A DNA stretch of 64,000 nt from Asterella californica. Taxonomy: Eukaryota > Streptophyta > Marchantiopsida > Marchantiales > Aytoniaceae. The notes under the pieces were generated by a model, which worked only from the letters and a program-made list of their open reading frames with translations, searched no databases and was not told the origin of the DNA. The stretch lies in assembly GCA_036924285.1 (NCBI GenBank), contig JAYKYS010000009.1, positions 13,516,001-13,580,000 of the forward strand. Direction: 5' to 3'. Every line of letters starts with the position of its first letter. The stretch's first letter is position 1. This document shows, piece by piece, positions 22,201 through 33,300 of this stretch. Made by a program: the position numbers and the translations under genes.

Positions 22201-23408
22201 ACCTTGATGCTAGCAACATCTAGTATGTGAAGGTATCTTCAGTCACGAATGTCCCTCCGTACCATTCTCGTCCTTCCGCACCTTCATGAGACCTGATGCT
22301 GTTATGATGGTTTGTAAAACTGAAATTAAATGTATTAAAATGACTACAAATTCTCCTCTGCTTCATTTCTACGTAACAAGACGGCCCGAAAAGCCATAGT
22401 CAGATGATAAAGAGCAAAATATTCTTCATATGTTTGTCCATGTTTGTCCATGTTTGCTCCACTCTTTTTCGCAGTTTGACTGAACACATAAGTACAAAGA
22501 GGAGAAATATATAGATTGCGTCTTGACGTGAGATCCATATATAGTGCAACTTAGTTATGTGAGAACCAGATATAGTCTAGGGACTGTTCTGTCACTTTAT
22601 AAAACCATAGCTACAGTCCTCTTCGTTGTGAATAACTTTTGTTCCGGATTGCTATTTAAACATGAGATGAAGAGGAAGATGCTCTAAAGCTGTTTATTCA
22701 TATGACTGCTTATTTCACTTCAAGCAAGTTCGGATTGTTTTCGTTCACAAGATACGTTTTATTTTCTTCCCATGTACGGTTTGCTGACATGGCGGTGTTC
22801 GCTTTTTTTTTTGGGCTTTATTTCTCCTTCGTTTTTGTGCACCTTCCATTTCGCCCCGCGATAAAAGGTTTGTTCACTGGCCCGAACTTTTCGGTGGTTT
22901 TATTTAACCCGAGTTGCCGCCGTTGTTTCTTTTTTGCCTCCTCTTACGTTTCACGCATTTCTTTGCTTCGCCTGTTTCCATACTGGATATTATCACATGG
23001 TATGGCATTTTTTTGTCCCACCTTTGCGCATAAAATGGCCACGGTCGGCCTCGATAACTTTATTCATATAAGGAAAATCAGTACACTGAAAACATAGTGC
23101 TTATCTGTACGCTCAGGCTCCTACACAGAAAATCTTTACGGCGTTGACGGTACTCGAAAAGCTAGCCAATACACTGCACATCTGCGTTCTACTGCTGCTA
23201 CGCAGAAACACCCTGCTATTTACTACCTGCGTTGCTGCTGGGTATCCATCTACACTGGTAATCCTCGCTTGCTATCCATCTATATTGCTCGTGGACGGTC
23301 CATCGTTGCTGCCATCTGCTGCCATCAAGCGCAGAAAACATATCAGAAGACAGCAATGGCCGACAGCAAGTAATGAGTACACTGCGATAAGCAATAGCAA
23401 AATACAAG
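22201..23408. other. Spacer between PIF relic and Rep ORF; start of GC-richer island
   Basis: 22201-22700 is AT-rich and probably belongs to the PIF element 5' side, with a short leftover frame at 22344-22538 on -. From about 22840 the GC content rises and stays higher to about 25930. The stretch 23100-23400 has CTGCTGCTA and CTATCCATCTA-type short repeats. It may carry a last exon or 3' UTR of the Rep gene (see donor site at 23429). Confidence 0.45.
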
Positions 23409-24368
23409 TTACAGAAAAATCGAGTTACCTTCTTCTGCACGTCTGGCCGTCATGTCCCGAAGCATCGCACTGCACAACGGCATATACTCAGGAAATGCAC
23501 GAACAGACTCAAACAGTGGGCATGCTGCATCCATTACGGGGGATGGAAGACTTAACAAGCGCTCCTCCTCCTCTGGACTGACTGCTTCGAAGTAGCGCCT
23601 GCGAGGTTGCTGGTTGGAAAAAAAGATGGCATCTATGTCCCTCATCGTTATTGTTTCCGGATGCACTATAGACTTCCATAACGCGTCACTTCTTGCCCGC
23701 TGTATCCCGTTCCTCATCAGCCACCTGCAGGAAGGAGAATACTTTCCTGACCGGACCATCGATCGCAGCGAAGACCTTAACGTGCTTCCGAGGGGATGCC
23801 TGCATTTATATTTGTTAAACTGTAGGGCTCTCTGCAGAACATTGTTACAATTCAACTCCACTCGATTTTTAGTATCTGCCGCACCCAGGAGAGTGAACAG
23901 CTCTTCGCCATCTGCGACCATGGAGTCAGTAACGTTTTTCATGCAGGACTGATGATGGACCTCAGACTTATCCTTCATACAGTACCCGAGCATACCGACG
24001 AAGGTGTGGAGGCCACGGTTCGTAAGTCTCTTCACACAAACCTCACCGCCCAAAGGCCTACTAGCACCCTTCCAACCTAGAACGCCGATCAATCTCTTCT
24101 TCACCTCTACAGGGCTAGAAGCTCGTAGAGATAAAACTCCCTGGACATGTATGTGCAACAGAGCCCCACCCCTCTCGACAGATATTAAACCAGCCTCGCA
24201 TTCGCTATGAAGAAAGTTGCACAAAGGGACCCAACAAGACAGATCGAGGTCACCCCCTGTCTGACCTACAGTGACAGAAACCTCAAGATTTTTGCTTGCC
24301 GTCTCCCTCCGTGGAACACTCGGACGGTTCGCTGCTCGCTTCGCGCGAGCTGCTTGCCGCATTTGCAT
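23409..24368 (-). CDS. HUH-type rolling-circle replication endonuclease (Rep-like)
   Basis: A frame of 319 residues. A beta-strand-like EVSVTVGQ at 29-36 stands where HUH motif 1 is expected. LLHIHVQGVLSL has the metal-binding His72-x-His74, and MLGYCMKDK has the nucleophile candidate Tyr129 with Lys132 (YxxK). Spacing of the three motifs fits a single-Tyr HUH nuclease, which nicks single-stranded DNA and stays covalently bound through Tyr. About 190 residues follow, helical and Arg-rich, with no Walker A/B helicase motifs. The ATG at 24368 is probably not the true start, because homology-like sequence continues in ORF 24283-25008 in another frame. Near the end, AG|GTAACT at 23429 is a good splice donor, so the natural C-terminus may lie on a further exon. 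Replitron and plasmid Rep are the nearest families I can name. Confidence 0.65.
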   Translation of the reverse strand: MQMRQAARAKRAANRPSVPRRETASKNLEVSVTVGQTGGDLDLSCWVPLCNFLHSECEAGLISVERGGALLHIHVQGVLSLRASSPVEVKKRLIGVLGWKGASRPLGGEVCVKRLTNRGLHTFVGMLGYCMKDKSEVHHQSCMKNVTDSMVADGEELFTLLGAADTKNRVELNCNNVLQRALQFNKYKCRHPLGSTLRSSLRSMVRSGKYSPSCRWLMRNGIQRARSDALWKSIVHPETITMRDIDAIFFSNQQPRRRYFEAVSPEEEERLLSLPSPVMDAACPLFESVRAFPEYMPLCSAMLRDMTARRAEEGNSIFL

Positions 24369-25008
24369 CGGAAGGGTACTGACAGTGCCTGCAACCTATC
24401 CTGTATATCCGAGGGTTGACACTGCGGCAGACGCACGGCAAGTACTTGCTTCGATACACAGAAATAACGACAGGCTTCAAATAATCAGTGTCATCCTGAC
24501 GAATGTACTTGGGATAAGAAAAAACAGTTCCCTTTCTATCCCTGAGAACCAGCCAGAAATCTGTGGACTCCACGTAAAAGAAGGGACCGATTATACACTG
24601 TAGACACTCGATAGCTCCCGAAAAAGCATAAGAGATTTTAACGTAATCAGAAGCAGGCAGAAGAAACTCGGGTGGCTTCAAGCAGAAACGGAAATCTATG
24701 TAAACGTAATTCCGCGTTAGGTACAGGTCCTGCTCCGAAAAAGAAAGAAAACACGCACACAACAAGGGAAAAGGAGCAGGAGTAGATGGAACGGCAAACT
24801 GATCGAGTTCGCACTTGTAACCTTCTGTACCATGGTTACAATAAACTTGTATACTATCCAAGATAGAAGTTTGCTGAGGAGACGCAGAAGGCGAGAGGTC
24901 GGACGATGGTGAAGGTGTCGAGGGAACTAACAAAGGGCTAGACGGGCTGGATGAGAGGTCAGGCAGAGTGTCATCATCGGTCCCATCCAGTACAGATTCG
25001 GTGGCCAT
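24283..25008 (-). CDS. ORF preceding Rep: probable N-terminal part of the same protein
   Basis: From the ATG at 25008 (good context, G at +4) 241 residues run to TGA at 24283. Residues 1-50 are Ser/Pro/Asp-rich and probably disordered. The middle looks beta-rich and aromatic. The end has CVC and CRHC (C-x-C then C-x2-C, about 14 residues apart), a possible zinc-binding unit. The ORF stops at TCT-TGA. A +1 step there reads straight into EVSVTV, the first strand of the HUH domain in the 23409-24368 frame. Possible explanations are a real +1 frameshift signal, an indel in a dead copy, or an unrecognised small intron. The frame is open further upstream to 25383, but that part looks low-complexity and non-coding. 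Confidence 0.5.
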   Translation of the reverse strand: MATESVLDGTDDDTLPDLSSSPSSPLLVPSTPSPSSDLSPSASPQQTSILDSIQVYCNHGTEGYKCELDQFAVPSTPAPFPLLCACFLSFSEQDLYLTRNYVYIDFRFCLKPPEFLLPASDYVKISYAFSGAIECLQCIIGPFFYVESTDFWLVLRDRKGTVFSYPKYIRQDDTDYLKPVVISVYRSKYLPCVCRSVNPRIYRIGCRHCQYPSDANAASSSREASSEPSECSTEGDGKQKS

Positions 25009-25569
25009 CGACGAAAAACAAAGAGAAGTGGCAAGACAAGTACCAGGAGCTGTACAAACATGAACAGCACGGACGTGCAAGCGGACAGTCGACGATTCGC
25101 CATCCTGGAGCAAGTAATGCGAATGTCGGCAGGTACATACCGTGCGCACAACCGCGAGGCAAAGAAGACGTGCAACCAACCGAAGAAATGAAGAAACACT
25201 CGTTCCATCATGCTGCCCCTGAAAACGCCAAACCTCAAGCACGATTCGTCGATTGCTCGGTTTTCCTCCTGAAGGAGAACCGAGCAAACGACCAAATGTA
25301 GTCAGTGAAAAACAAAAGAAGTCAAGTTCCGAGCACCAATCCCCCAAGAATCGACAAAGAACATCCGCGAACGACGACTGCAATCCACGAACGAGAGACG
25401 ACGAGAAGAAAAATGTGACCAGCGACGACGAGAAACAAGCTTTCCACGAGATCCTGAAGGAAAGAAGGAGCCCGATGCCATGCCAAGCAAAACAGCGGAA
25501 AATGCCACCGCCAGCAATAGAGCGTGGAGCGTGGAGCGAGAATCCGCGGCCACGCCGTCCTTCGTAAAA

Positions 25570-25779
25570 CCGCGGCGCACGCGTCGTCCGCGTCTCTGCA
25601 TGCCACGTTAAATCGGCTATCGCTCCGCGGCCCCCAATGTTAATACATCGGCTATCTCTCGGCCGCGGACCCGAACGTTAAAACCGCACTGCACGCGTCG
25701 TCCACGTTTCTGCATGCCCGAAATGAAGTTAACAACGTGAATACATCGACTATCGCTCGTCCGCGACCCCCAACGTTTA
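25570..25779 (+). repeat. Iteron-like direct repeats upstream of Rep
   Basis: Three copies of a unit of about 31-35 bp starting ATCGGCTATCGCTC or a close variant and ending CCCAACGTTA-like occur at 25612-25642, 25647-25680 and 25745-25779. A second motif, GCACGCGTCGTCCGCGT followed by CTGCATGCC, occurs twice (25576-25603 and 25690-25717). They lie within 1 kb 5' of the Rep reading frame, where binding sites for Rep or subterminal transposon repeats would be expected. Confidence 0.6.
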
Positions 25780-25930
25780 CGCGAGAAACAAGGCGTTTTC
25801 TTCCCGCCGATAAACAAGCCGGGTAAGTGGAGGAGATTAATAAACCGCCAAGAGCCTCCCGGCAGCCAACCGCCTTTCAAGAAAACACCGTAACGTCCCT
25901 CGTTCGTCTTTATCACGCCTTTATCACTTG

Positions 25931-27802
25931 GGGATGCTTATTCATATGTTCTAATCTTTCCGGCGAGAAAGGTTAGAACCTATCCGTAAAATGAAATAAT
26001 CTGAGAATTAAGATCTCAGTCTTATTTTCCCAGTAACGCATCAGTCCTAACTCCACTTATGAGTTATATTTTGCTGAGTTTGTTACTCCGAGACGGGTTA
26101 ACATATATCACTTAAAAATTTATTTAATTTTTTCATAATATTTTATTATAATATATCTTTATAATATTTACATATTTTCTGATAAGAAAAAACAAAATTC
26201 ACTGTACAAGGCCGTTGGGGATGTTTATTTATTTAACTACGGTAGCATTAATGATATTTAGTCCCTAGCTTTGTAAAGACACCCTAAGTTTCAAAACTCT
26301 ATTGCATAGAATGCACACTAAGTTTGTCGTTAACTCTTCAGTTATCGGATGTGTAGTGGGGATGCCCTAAGACTAGGTCTGTATGTGTCATCATCCTTGT
26401 GCGATTGGATGAGATAATTTCTTATTCGAATGTCTCATACAAGTTGTATTGGCACATTGACCCTCCAAACACATGCTCAATTGTTTCATGATCGTTTTCC
26501 ACGCTTGTTAAAGCCCTTATGTCCAAACACTCTGTCAAATTCTAGTGTTTCGACATGAACTCTCTAGTCGCAATCCACATTGTTTAGTCCTAAGAATCAC
26601 ACAATTTTACGTTGAGAACATTGTACTTCAAGATTGAGATTGTCCATAAAATATAACATTGTTTTTTTCATTGGAGTGGCTATCAGGTAAGATCATTCAT
26701 ATTGTTTCTTCTTATCACGAATGTGTACATACAAATTTTGGTTACAAAATCTCTAAGTTCTCATCTGTTCATAGAGAGATTGATATTTTATATAATCTAT
26801 GAGATAACAGAAACCACCATAGGTTCATAACAATCATTTCAAGCATGACGGATGTTGAATCTCGAACTAAATATACATTTTTCTGAATATCATAAACTAT
26901 GAAGAAGTTCATAAAGCAATAGGTTAACGTTTAAATTCACTCAAACCATTATAGAAAAAATTAACGTTACAATAATCTCTAGGCTTATAGTTTCAAGCAC
27001 TTTGATACATGTTAAAGAAAATTTTTGCTTCAAGATTTTGTAGTTATACTTGATATTATTTTAATGAGAATTCATATAAACCGAGTCGAAGTACAAGGAA
27101 AAAGCCACTAGATAGAGTGTTAGAAAGGATTTCACGCAAGCAAAAGCAAAGTAAAGAGTAGGTTTTGTGAGGTAAGGGATCTCTTTCGATCACAACCTCA
27201 GTTATATCAAATTTTCCCTCTCTCTTTGGATCCAAAAGACGGAGCAGATGAAATACTTCACTGTGAAGAATTATAGTCATCACCCTTGTAGATGAAATAT
27301 ACATGCAACAAGAACTTATGTTCGAGGGAAAGAAAAGACAAGTGTGAAGAGAAAAGCAAAATCTAATAACATAATTGGACCAGACAATGCAATGAGGTCT
27401 TATCAAAGTTTTGGATCTATTAATCAATGTCAGATTAATAACTATTTATGAGTTATTAATATAATAATTATATAGATATATAATAATCTCAAAATTAAAT
27501 TTTCAAAAAACAAATATCATAAGTTCAATGTATACCAGAACTTCCAAAGAAAACCTATAACCTGTGCGGGTTGAAACGCCCTCCAAGAACACATAAAACT
27601 TACTTCTTGTTCTATCAAAAAGCAAATGTTATTATCGTTAAATTTATTATATAAACTTTTCCACCAAACCGCTTAGGTGATAAATTAAACAGCTTTACAT
27701 TATTCTTCTCTTCCTAAGATGGAAGAGGTGAATATACATCTAAAATGCACTTATAGACAAACGTTTAAATAAATCATAAAATAATCATGGATAATTGAGG
27801 AT
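25931..27802. other. AT-rich intergenic region
   Basis: No gene recognised. TTGGGGATGCTTATT at about 25927 and TTGGGGATGTTTATT at about 26214 are near-identical direct repeats, and GTGGGGATGCCCTAAG occurs near 26355. They may be ends of small DNA elements, but no matching inverted ends were found. Confidence 0.4.
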
Positions 27803-28089
27803 CATCCTACTTCAGTCATTCTTTTGAGTGTCAAAACTTCGTCGTCTGATGTCTATTCTCAGCAAATAAGGTATCTTTGGAAAGTTCTTTGTCTATAGAA
27901 TGCAACCAGACTATCATATCAAAGATATGCACTTCGTAGTTACTGTAGTTCTACTTAGCATCATGCTTCGGTGAAAAAACTCTATACTACAACTAAAACT
28001 ATTATATCTTGTCATCTATGCTAACTAATATACTTCTTGATTAACAAAAATAAAAATTTATGAACAAAACGAAAATCCAAGGCTTCACA
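27803..28089 (-). repeat. Inverted first ~290 bp of the 5' LTR of element C
   Basis: This stretch is the reverse complement of the start of LTR C at 44260-44550, for example TTAACAAAAATAAAAATTTA and CAAAGATATGCACTTCGTAG. The LTR begins at 28089 on the - strand (TGTGAAGCCTTGG). The next bases, 28090-28094, read ACGAT on the - strand, matching the ACGAC right after the 3' LTR at 47504-47508. The rest of the same LTR continues in + orientation only from about 30335. Confidence 0.8.
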
Positions 28090-30335
28090 ATCGTATCCCG
28101 TAAAATGCTTTTTAACTTGGTCCTACCCACAACATTGAGCTCACTTGGTCACATCCCATGGTCGTCTATCCGTCATCGTTCTGAAGTGAAGTCTTCCGTG
28201 ACAATACGTTTTTTAATTTTAATCATATGTAACTAAAATGACGATGAAGCATCATTCTTATTATCGTCATACCGCGTCGAATGACTATTTATACAAATCT
28301 TGAAACATATGATGTGGAAGAAGAGTTATCCCTCTCGGATTTGATGAAATCTGATAAGAATGTAGATGTCTCAGACTTGTCACCAAAATAAATTGACAGC
28401 GCTCCAAACAAACTATGAGAAGACATTGGAGAAAACTTAATTTAATCTACAGCACCTGTTGATGCATATCACACTGCGAGGATATCAATAAAAGTTAATA
28501 TGTGAGTCTCAACTCACGCAAGTGCAACACAACAAATGTCGAATCATTACAGCAGAAGCTTTCACAAGGTTTCAATTTACAGTGACAAGTATCAACTCCT
28601 TGAAGCACAATATATAAAAAAATAACCATTACATCGAGTAGAACGTTTGCTTAAATGTTGTGAGACAGCCTCAATTCTCAGAATCTCATGATGCAAAGAG
28701 AGTGGAAACTGCCACTCTTCTTCATCCCTCCAACCACCACGTGGCAGACCATGAACTTCAGTGAGACCTTCACATCTATTTCGTGGAATATAGTAAACTT
28801 ATATGATTGATATTTTGATTTATATTGAATGATGCTATTGCATCATTCAATATATGATAAATTATGCTATATCACCATTATGGTACAATAAATTAACACA
28901 ATACGAAGATAATAAAAATGATGCTTCAACATCATTTTAAATACAGAGAAGTTAAATAGATACGAAGAAACTAGCATGCTGCTATAGTATTATTTATATA
29001 TGATTATATTTATATTAGCATTATTTATATATTTCATGTGATATGATGATAATAAAATAATATTTTAATTATTATTAATTAAATTAAATAGTATATTTTT
29101 CACGAAAGATGCCACATCGGAACGACGACAGGAAGACGACCATATGGTGTTACCAAATGATGCACAAAATGCCTTATACGGGGTGTGACGAAGTAAATTT
29201 CCCGGATGCTTTCACTCAGTTCTCTTTTCAAATTCAGGAGCCCAATCGCCTACCTCCTTTGGCTCTAGGAATTCTCTACACGTGTATGCTTCTGTTCTCT
29301 TATGATCTACGCGTACAACTCTGTTACGATTTTAGAAAGCTTTTTGTGATCGTTTTAGTGCATTTTCTTGGAGAAAACAGAGTATATACTATATATATAT
29401 ATATATCATTAATTTCAAGAGAACTTTTGTCCGCTTGTTGTTATAAGAAAAAGTATATAATATTACAAAGAAATTGATATTAATTTATCAAGTAAACCAA
29501 ATTTATCTTTATATGGTAAATATTAAGAGGACATGGAGATGGAAAAGATCTTGATATGATGTACATACAGGGGAGACGTAGATTCATGTGCTTCAAATAC
29601 TACAAATATGACGATCTGCTGATAAAAATTACGTTTAGTGAAGAAATGATGTATTATTTAACTTTACTAATAAAAACGAAATAATTAAGAAATACTTACA
29701 TATTCGTCTCCTCCATCTTCTGATGGAGGAGGTGAATTATATACATCCACGTGTTCCAGACAAAAGTGTGGATTCCAAATGCTTCTCTTACCATACTCTT
29801 AAGAACTGTGTTGGTCTTATCGTTTCGCAATACCAACATCTTCAATTTACAATACAAAACTTTATAAAATCCTACCGAGCTCCACGCCGCGAGAAACTCT
29901 GGGGATTGTCGCTATCGAAGAAATGCGTACTCTCCTCTGCTCACGCTCGTTGGGAGACGTCCTCGTAGCGGCTTTCTCCATAACCTTCTTCTACACTTCT
30001 TACGGAGCATCATATATGAGAGACTTCTTTGCATTATTATCAACTCTTTTAAAAATTTAAGAATTAATTTTTCTCTTAGAAAGATTAGATTATAAATTAA
30101 ATTTATAATTTATAATCTAATATATACTTTTAATTTTATTTAAAATTAAAAGTATTTTTACTCGTATGAGGCATAAATCTATACCAACAAATATTCTTTT
30201 TGAGTGAGTTACTTATGAGTTTTGTGTAAGTAAAGTGACCATGTGTAATCAAGTTTATTAAATGAATTTTTATTTTAGTGATTTAAATTTAATAAAATTA
30301 ATTTAGAAAACTTTATCATAATTACGAAGTCAATC
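28090..30335. other. Original left flank of element C, now inverted; no genes
   Basis: AT-rich DNA between the two separated parts of the 5' LTR C. Contains a short TA microsatellite near 29390-29405. ORFs at 29109-29477 and 29723-29968 show no domains and look spurious. By the inversion model this stretch was the sequence upstream of element C. Confidence 0.5.
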
Positions 30336-33300
30336 GAGCACTAGCATGACTTCGATGACGAGTGACCGCAGAAACTTCGCACGTTAGAGGTTACCAAGTG
30401 AGGATATAAGAAGTGAATGAACAATTCACTTTTTATCTTTTCCATTTGCAGATTTACTAGGAGCGCTCTGAGCTGATCTGACGAAGTTGGACTTCGCCGA
30501 AGAGCACTGTTTTGTAAGACGCAGCTAGAAGAGTTTCCCAATGAAGAACTTCGCACTTTTTCATACTTCGTTGCACTTCAGACTTCGCCTGTTGGTCAGA
30601 TGCTCGAGATGTAGACGTCGAAGAAGACGCAAGGAAGACTGAAGTCTTTCGTGATGAAGTGGGCGGATCTTCCATAGTATGCGAGGCGACTGGAGGACTT
30701 AGGTTTATCCTTCTTGTTGCAGAATTAGGGCGTGGTGTCCGTTGTCTTGATGGAAGCATTTCACATTGTAAATAATTCATCTCTCTGTCAAGCATTAGTC
30801 TCTCTCAGTGAAGTTAGGACGTCAGAGAAGTCGACACTGGATGATGTTATATATTTTGAGTCTTAGTAGGTTGATTATCATGTTGATAGAGTTTAAGCCC
30901 ATGGGTTGCACTTACATGTCGTCCATGCATGCTTCCTAGCGTGGTTAAGTTATCTTTCGGGATTACGTGTCATTTTACATGTCTTTGCATGTAGTTTAGC
31001 GGTTACGTTGGCACTTTAGGGGCTTGACGTGCTAGCTTATGTATGAAATTAAGTCACCACGTGGTTTGGGACACAAAAGGACAGGAGAGTGAAGCTATGA
31101 ACTCCCATTGGTCCAATTTTGTCTTTGTATATTGCTAAACTTAGTAGTAGGGGTCTTAAGAGGAGTTCGAGCATTTTGGTGAGGAAACTGCGAAATCTGA
31201 CAACACAAGAGGATAGGGCTCGTCGTGCCAGTCGCTTTCAATGAAATTTTTGATTGATTTGGAGCAATAAAGAAGGAGTTATGGCTGATTGAAGTTCGAA
31301 TTGTGTTAGAATTGCATCACTTTTGTTGATTTTCGGATTTTTGGTGTCAATCGCAGCAGGTTTGAGAAAATCGCTTCAATCCTTCGTGGTCACGTTCACT
31401 GTCAGCAGGGCTACGACTGTCCTCAAATTTTCATGTCAATTGAATGAGTGAGTAATTCAGAGCGACCGCTGAAGCAGAGGGGGTCCGAAAAGCTCTCAAT
31501 CTAGAATAGCAACTTCAGAGAGCGAGATCTGGAGTTCTGTGTACAATCAGGAGGCCCAACTTCACAAGAGTGTTCAGCAAGCTGTGAACTGCAAATCTTG
31601 TAAGAATCTTTGGAAGTGATCGCGCCAATTCTCTGTTCTAGGTCGAAATAGCTGTCTGGGTATCGGAAATTATTGTAATTTCTCTGCTCAGAACGTTTCT
31701 ATCCATATCTCGGTGCTCTAAATTGATCTCAAGCTGAAACTTCATATGTATGGTCAGTAGGGCCTCATTTACATGTAGGAGAAGTTCTGAAGTCTAAACC
31801 ATCGTATGTTTCTGATTCTAGACTGTTAAAGTTCGCTGTCTGATCTTATTACTACTAGTCTGATCTGATTTTCGCTTCCTGAACATACTGGAGGGTCCAT
31901 TCGACCTGAGTGAGTGTTCATAGTGTTCTCTTTTGATCTGAAGCCTACCTCTGTAGTAAACAACCATAACCTGAAGTCCAACGCTTCCCTGAGTAGACCG
32001 AACACAGCCTTCAAGGTCATATCACAGCCAGAAGGTTCCGTCCTTACCAGGAAAACTCTCAACTCGACACCGTAGAACTCGTCAACGAGATCTTTATCTG
32101 CCGAGGACATCCTTCATCATAACCAAGAGGAAGACTGCCGAATTGGTCGTTACGAAATTGAGACTTTGTACTCAACATCGACGAAGCAAGTCAAGAAGGC
32201 GATCTAATATATGACAACATGATTCGGTCAACTTCGAACAAAGTGACGAAGTACACTGAGTTGTTCACGTAGATGCCGGTGGGGACAAATGAATTCAAAG
32301 TATCTTGCTACATGGATCCATTCAGGAAGACAAGAACGAGGCGCTGAATACAATCTTCAAGCCTCATATGACTTCATACTTGACGAACTGGCAGGTACAC
32401 TTCATCGAGCAGATATTTTCTAGGAAGAAGGCGCATTGAGCGAAGATCTTTCATCTGCACGTACAGAAGTTATACATAACATTCGACGAAGACGAAGCGA
32501 TCTACTTCACAACTTTTGATGCAGTGTTCTACAGGGGAATGCACCTCTTGACATTGACCGAAGACGTTGGAGGAGGAAGAGATAGACTTGGGACAGACGC
32601 CACGAAGAGAAGACATGGAGACACCCGCAGCTTCTGCAAGACCAAGTATACGAACAAAGAGAAGAAGAACCGAAGATGAGATGTCAGGATGAGCTACTTC
32701 GCGAAAGAAGAAGCAGACAAAGAAATTAACGATGGAGACTTCGGAGGAACCACAAGTACCTCTGAAATCTTCGTCGGTGGAGATTGTTGATGAGGTGAGA
32801 ACACAACAACGCCGAGGTCAAGCTAGAGGTGCGGAGCAGGAGGACTTCGTCTCAGGAGAGTTAATTTGGGAGCCACAAAAGTCCAAGGAGAGAGCCAAGG
32901 GAAGAACTTCGTATCGAAGAAGTTAAGACTTCTCAGCGCGAAGAGGTGACAATTCGTCTCAGCGGGCACGAAGCATCGGCAAGGAGCTGTTGATGTTTGA
33001 ACATACTCTGGAGTTTTTGAGTGGAGTTGCTTTGTCGATACTCGCGTAGTAGTTTTTGAAGTTTACAGAGCCATTGTGTATTTGTCTTCTTCGGAGTTTT
33101 ACCTACGAAGTTTCATAGTTTATTGTGATAGGAGTGAGACTGGGTGACAAATTTCTTTGTCAGTGACATCTGAAATCAAAGTAAGAAGTTAGAGGCAAAG
33201 TTTGTTTTGATACGAAGATAATTTTGGAGCGAAGTTTGTTTGGACGAAGTGATTATTTCTGAAGTTTCTTTTGTTGGATAAGTTCTTCTCAGTACGGAGC

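Larger units (their letters stand above)
22840..25930 (-). mobile_element. Putative HUH-endonuclease mobile element (replitron-like?)
   Basis: A GC-richer block in an AT-rich setting contains the HUH Rep ORF, a preceding ORF ending where the nuclease domain begins, and iteron-like repeats on the 5' side. No helicase (Walker A) is visible downstream of the nuclease motifs, which argues against Helitron and against geminivirus- or CRESS-type Rep. Ends are estimated from composition only; no terminal repeats or target duplication were found. Confidence 0.5.

Noticed and set aside
22702..23097. 131-residue ORF rich in Phe
   Set aside because: Lies at the edge of the Rep island, consists of T-rich composition, and has no domain; probably chance.
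23409..25008. Helitron or geminivirus-derived sequence
   Set aside because: No Pif1-like or superfamily 3 helicase motifs, a single YxxK tyrosine, and no Helitron-type CTRR end seen; replitron-like is a better but unproven fit.
25926..26370. GGGGATG motifs as terminal inverted repeats of the Rep or PIF element
   Set aside because: All copies are in the same orientation and no reverse-complement partner was found on the left side.
29109..29477. 122-residue ORF with hydrophobic segments
   Set aside because: Runs through a TA microsatellite, has no recognisable domain, and lies in AT-rich non-coding DNA.
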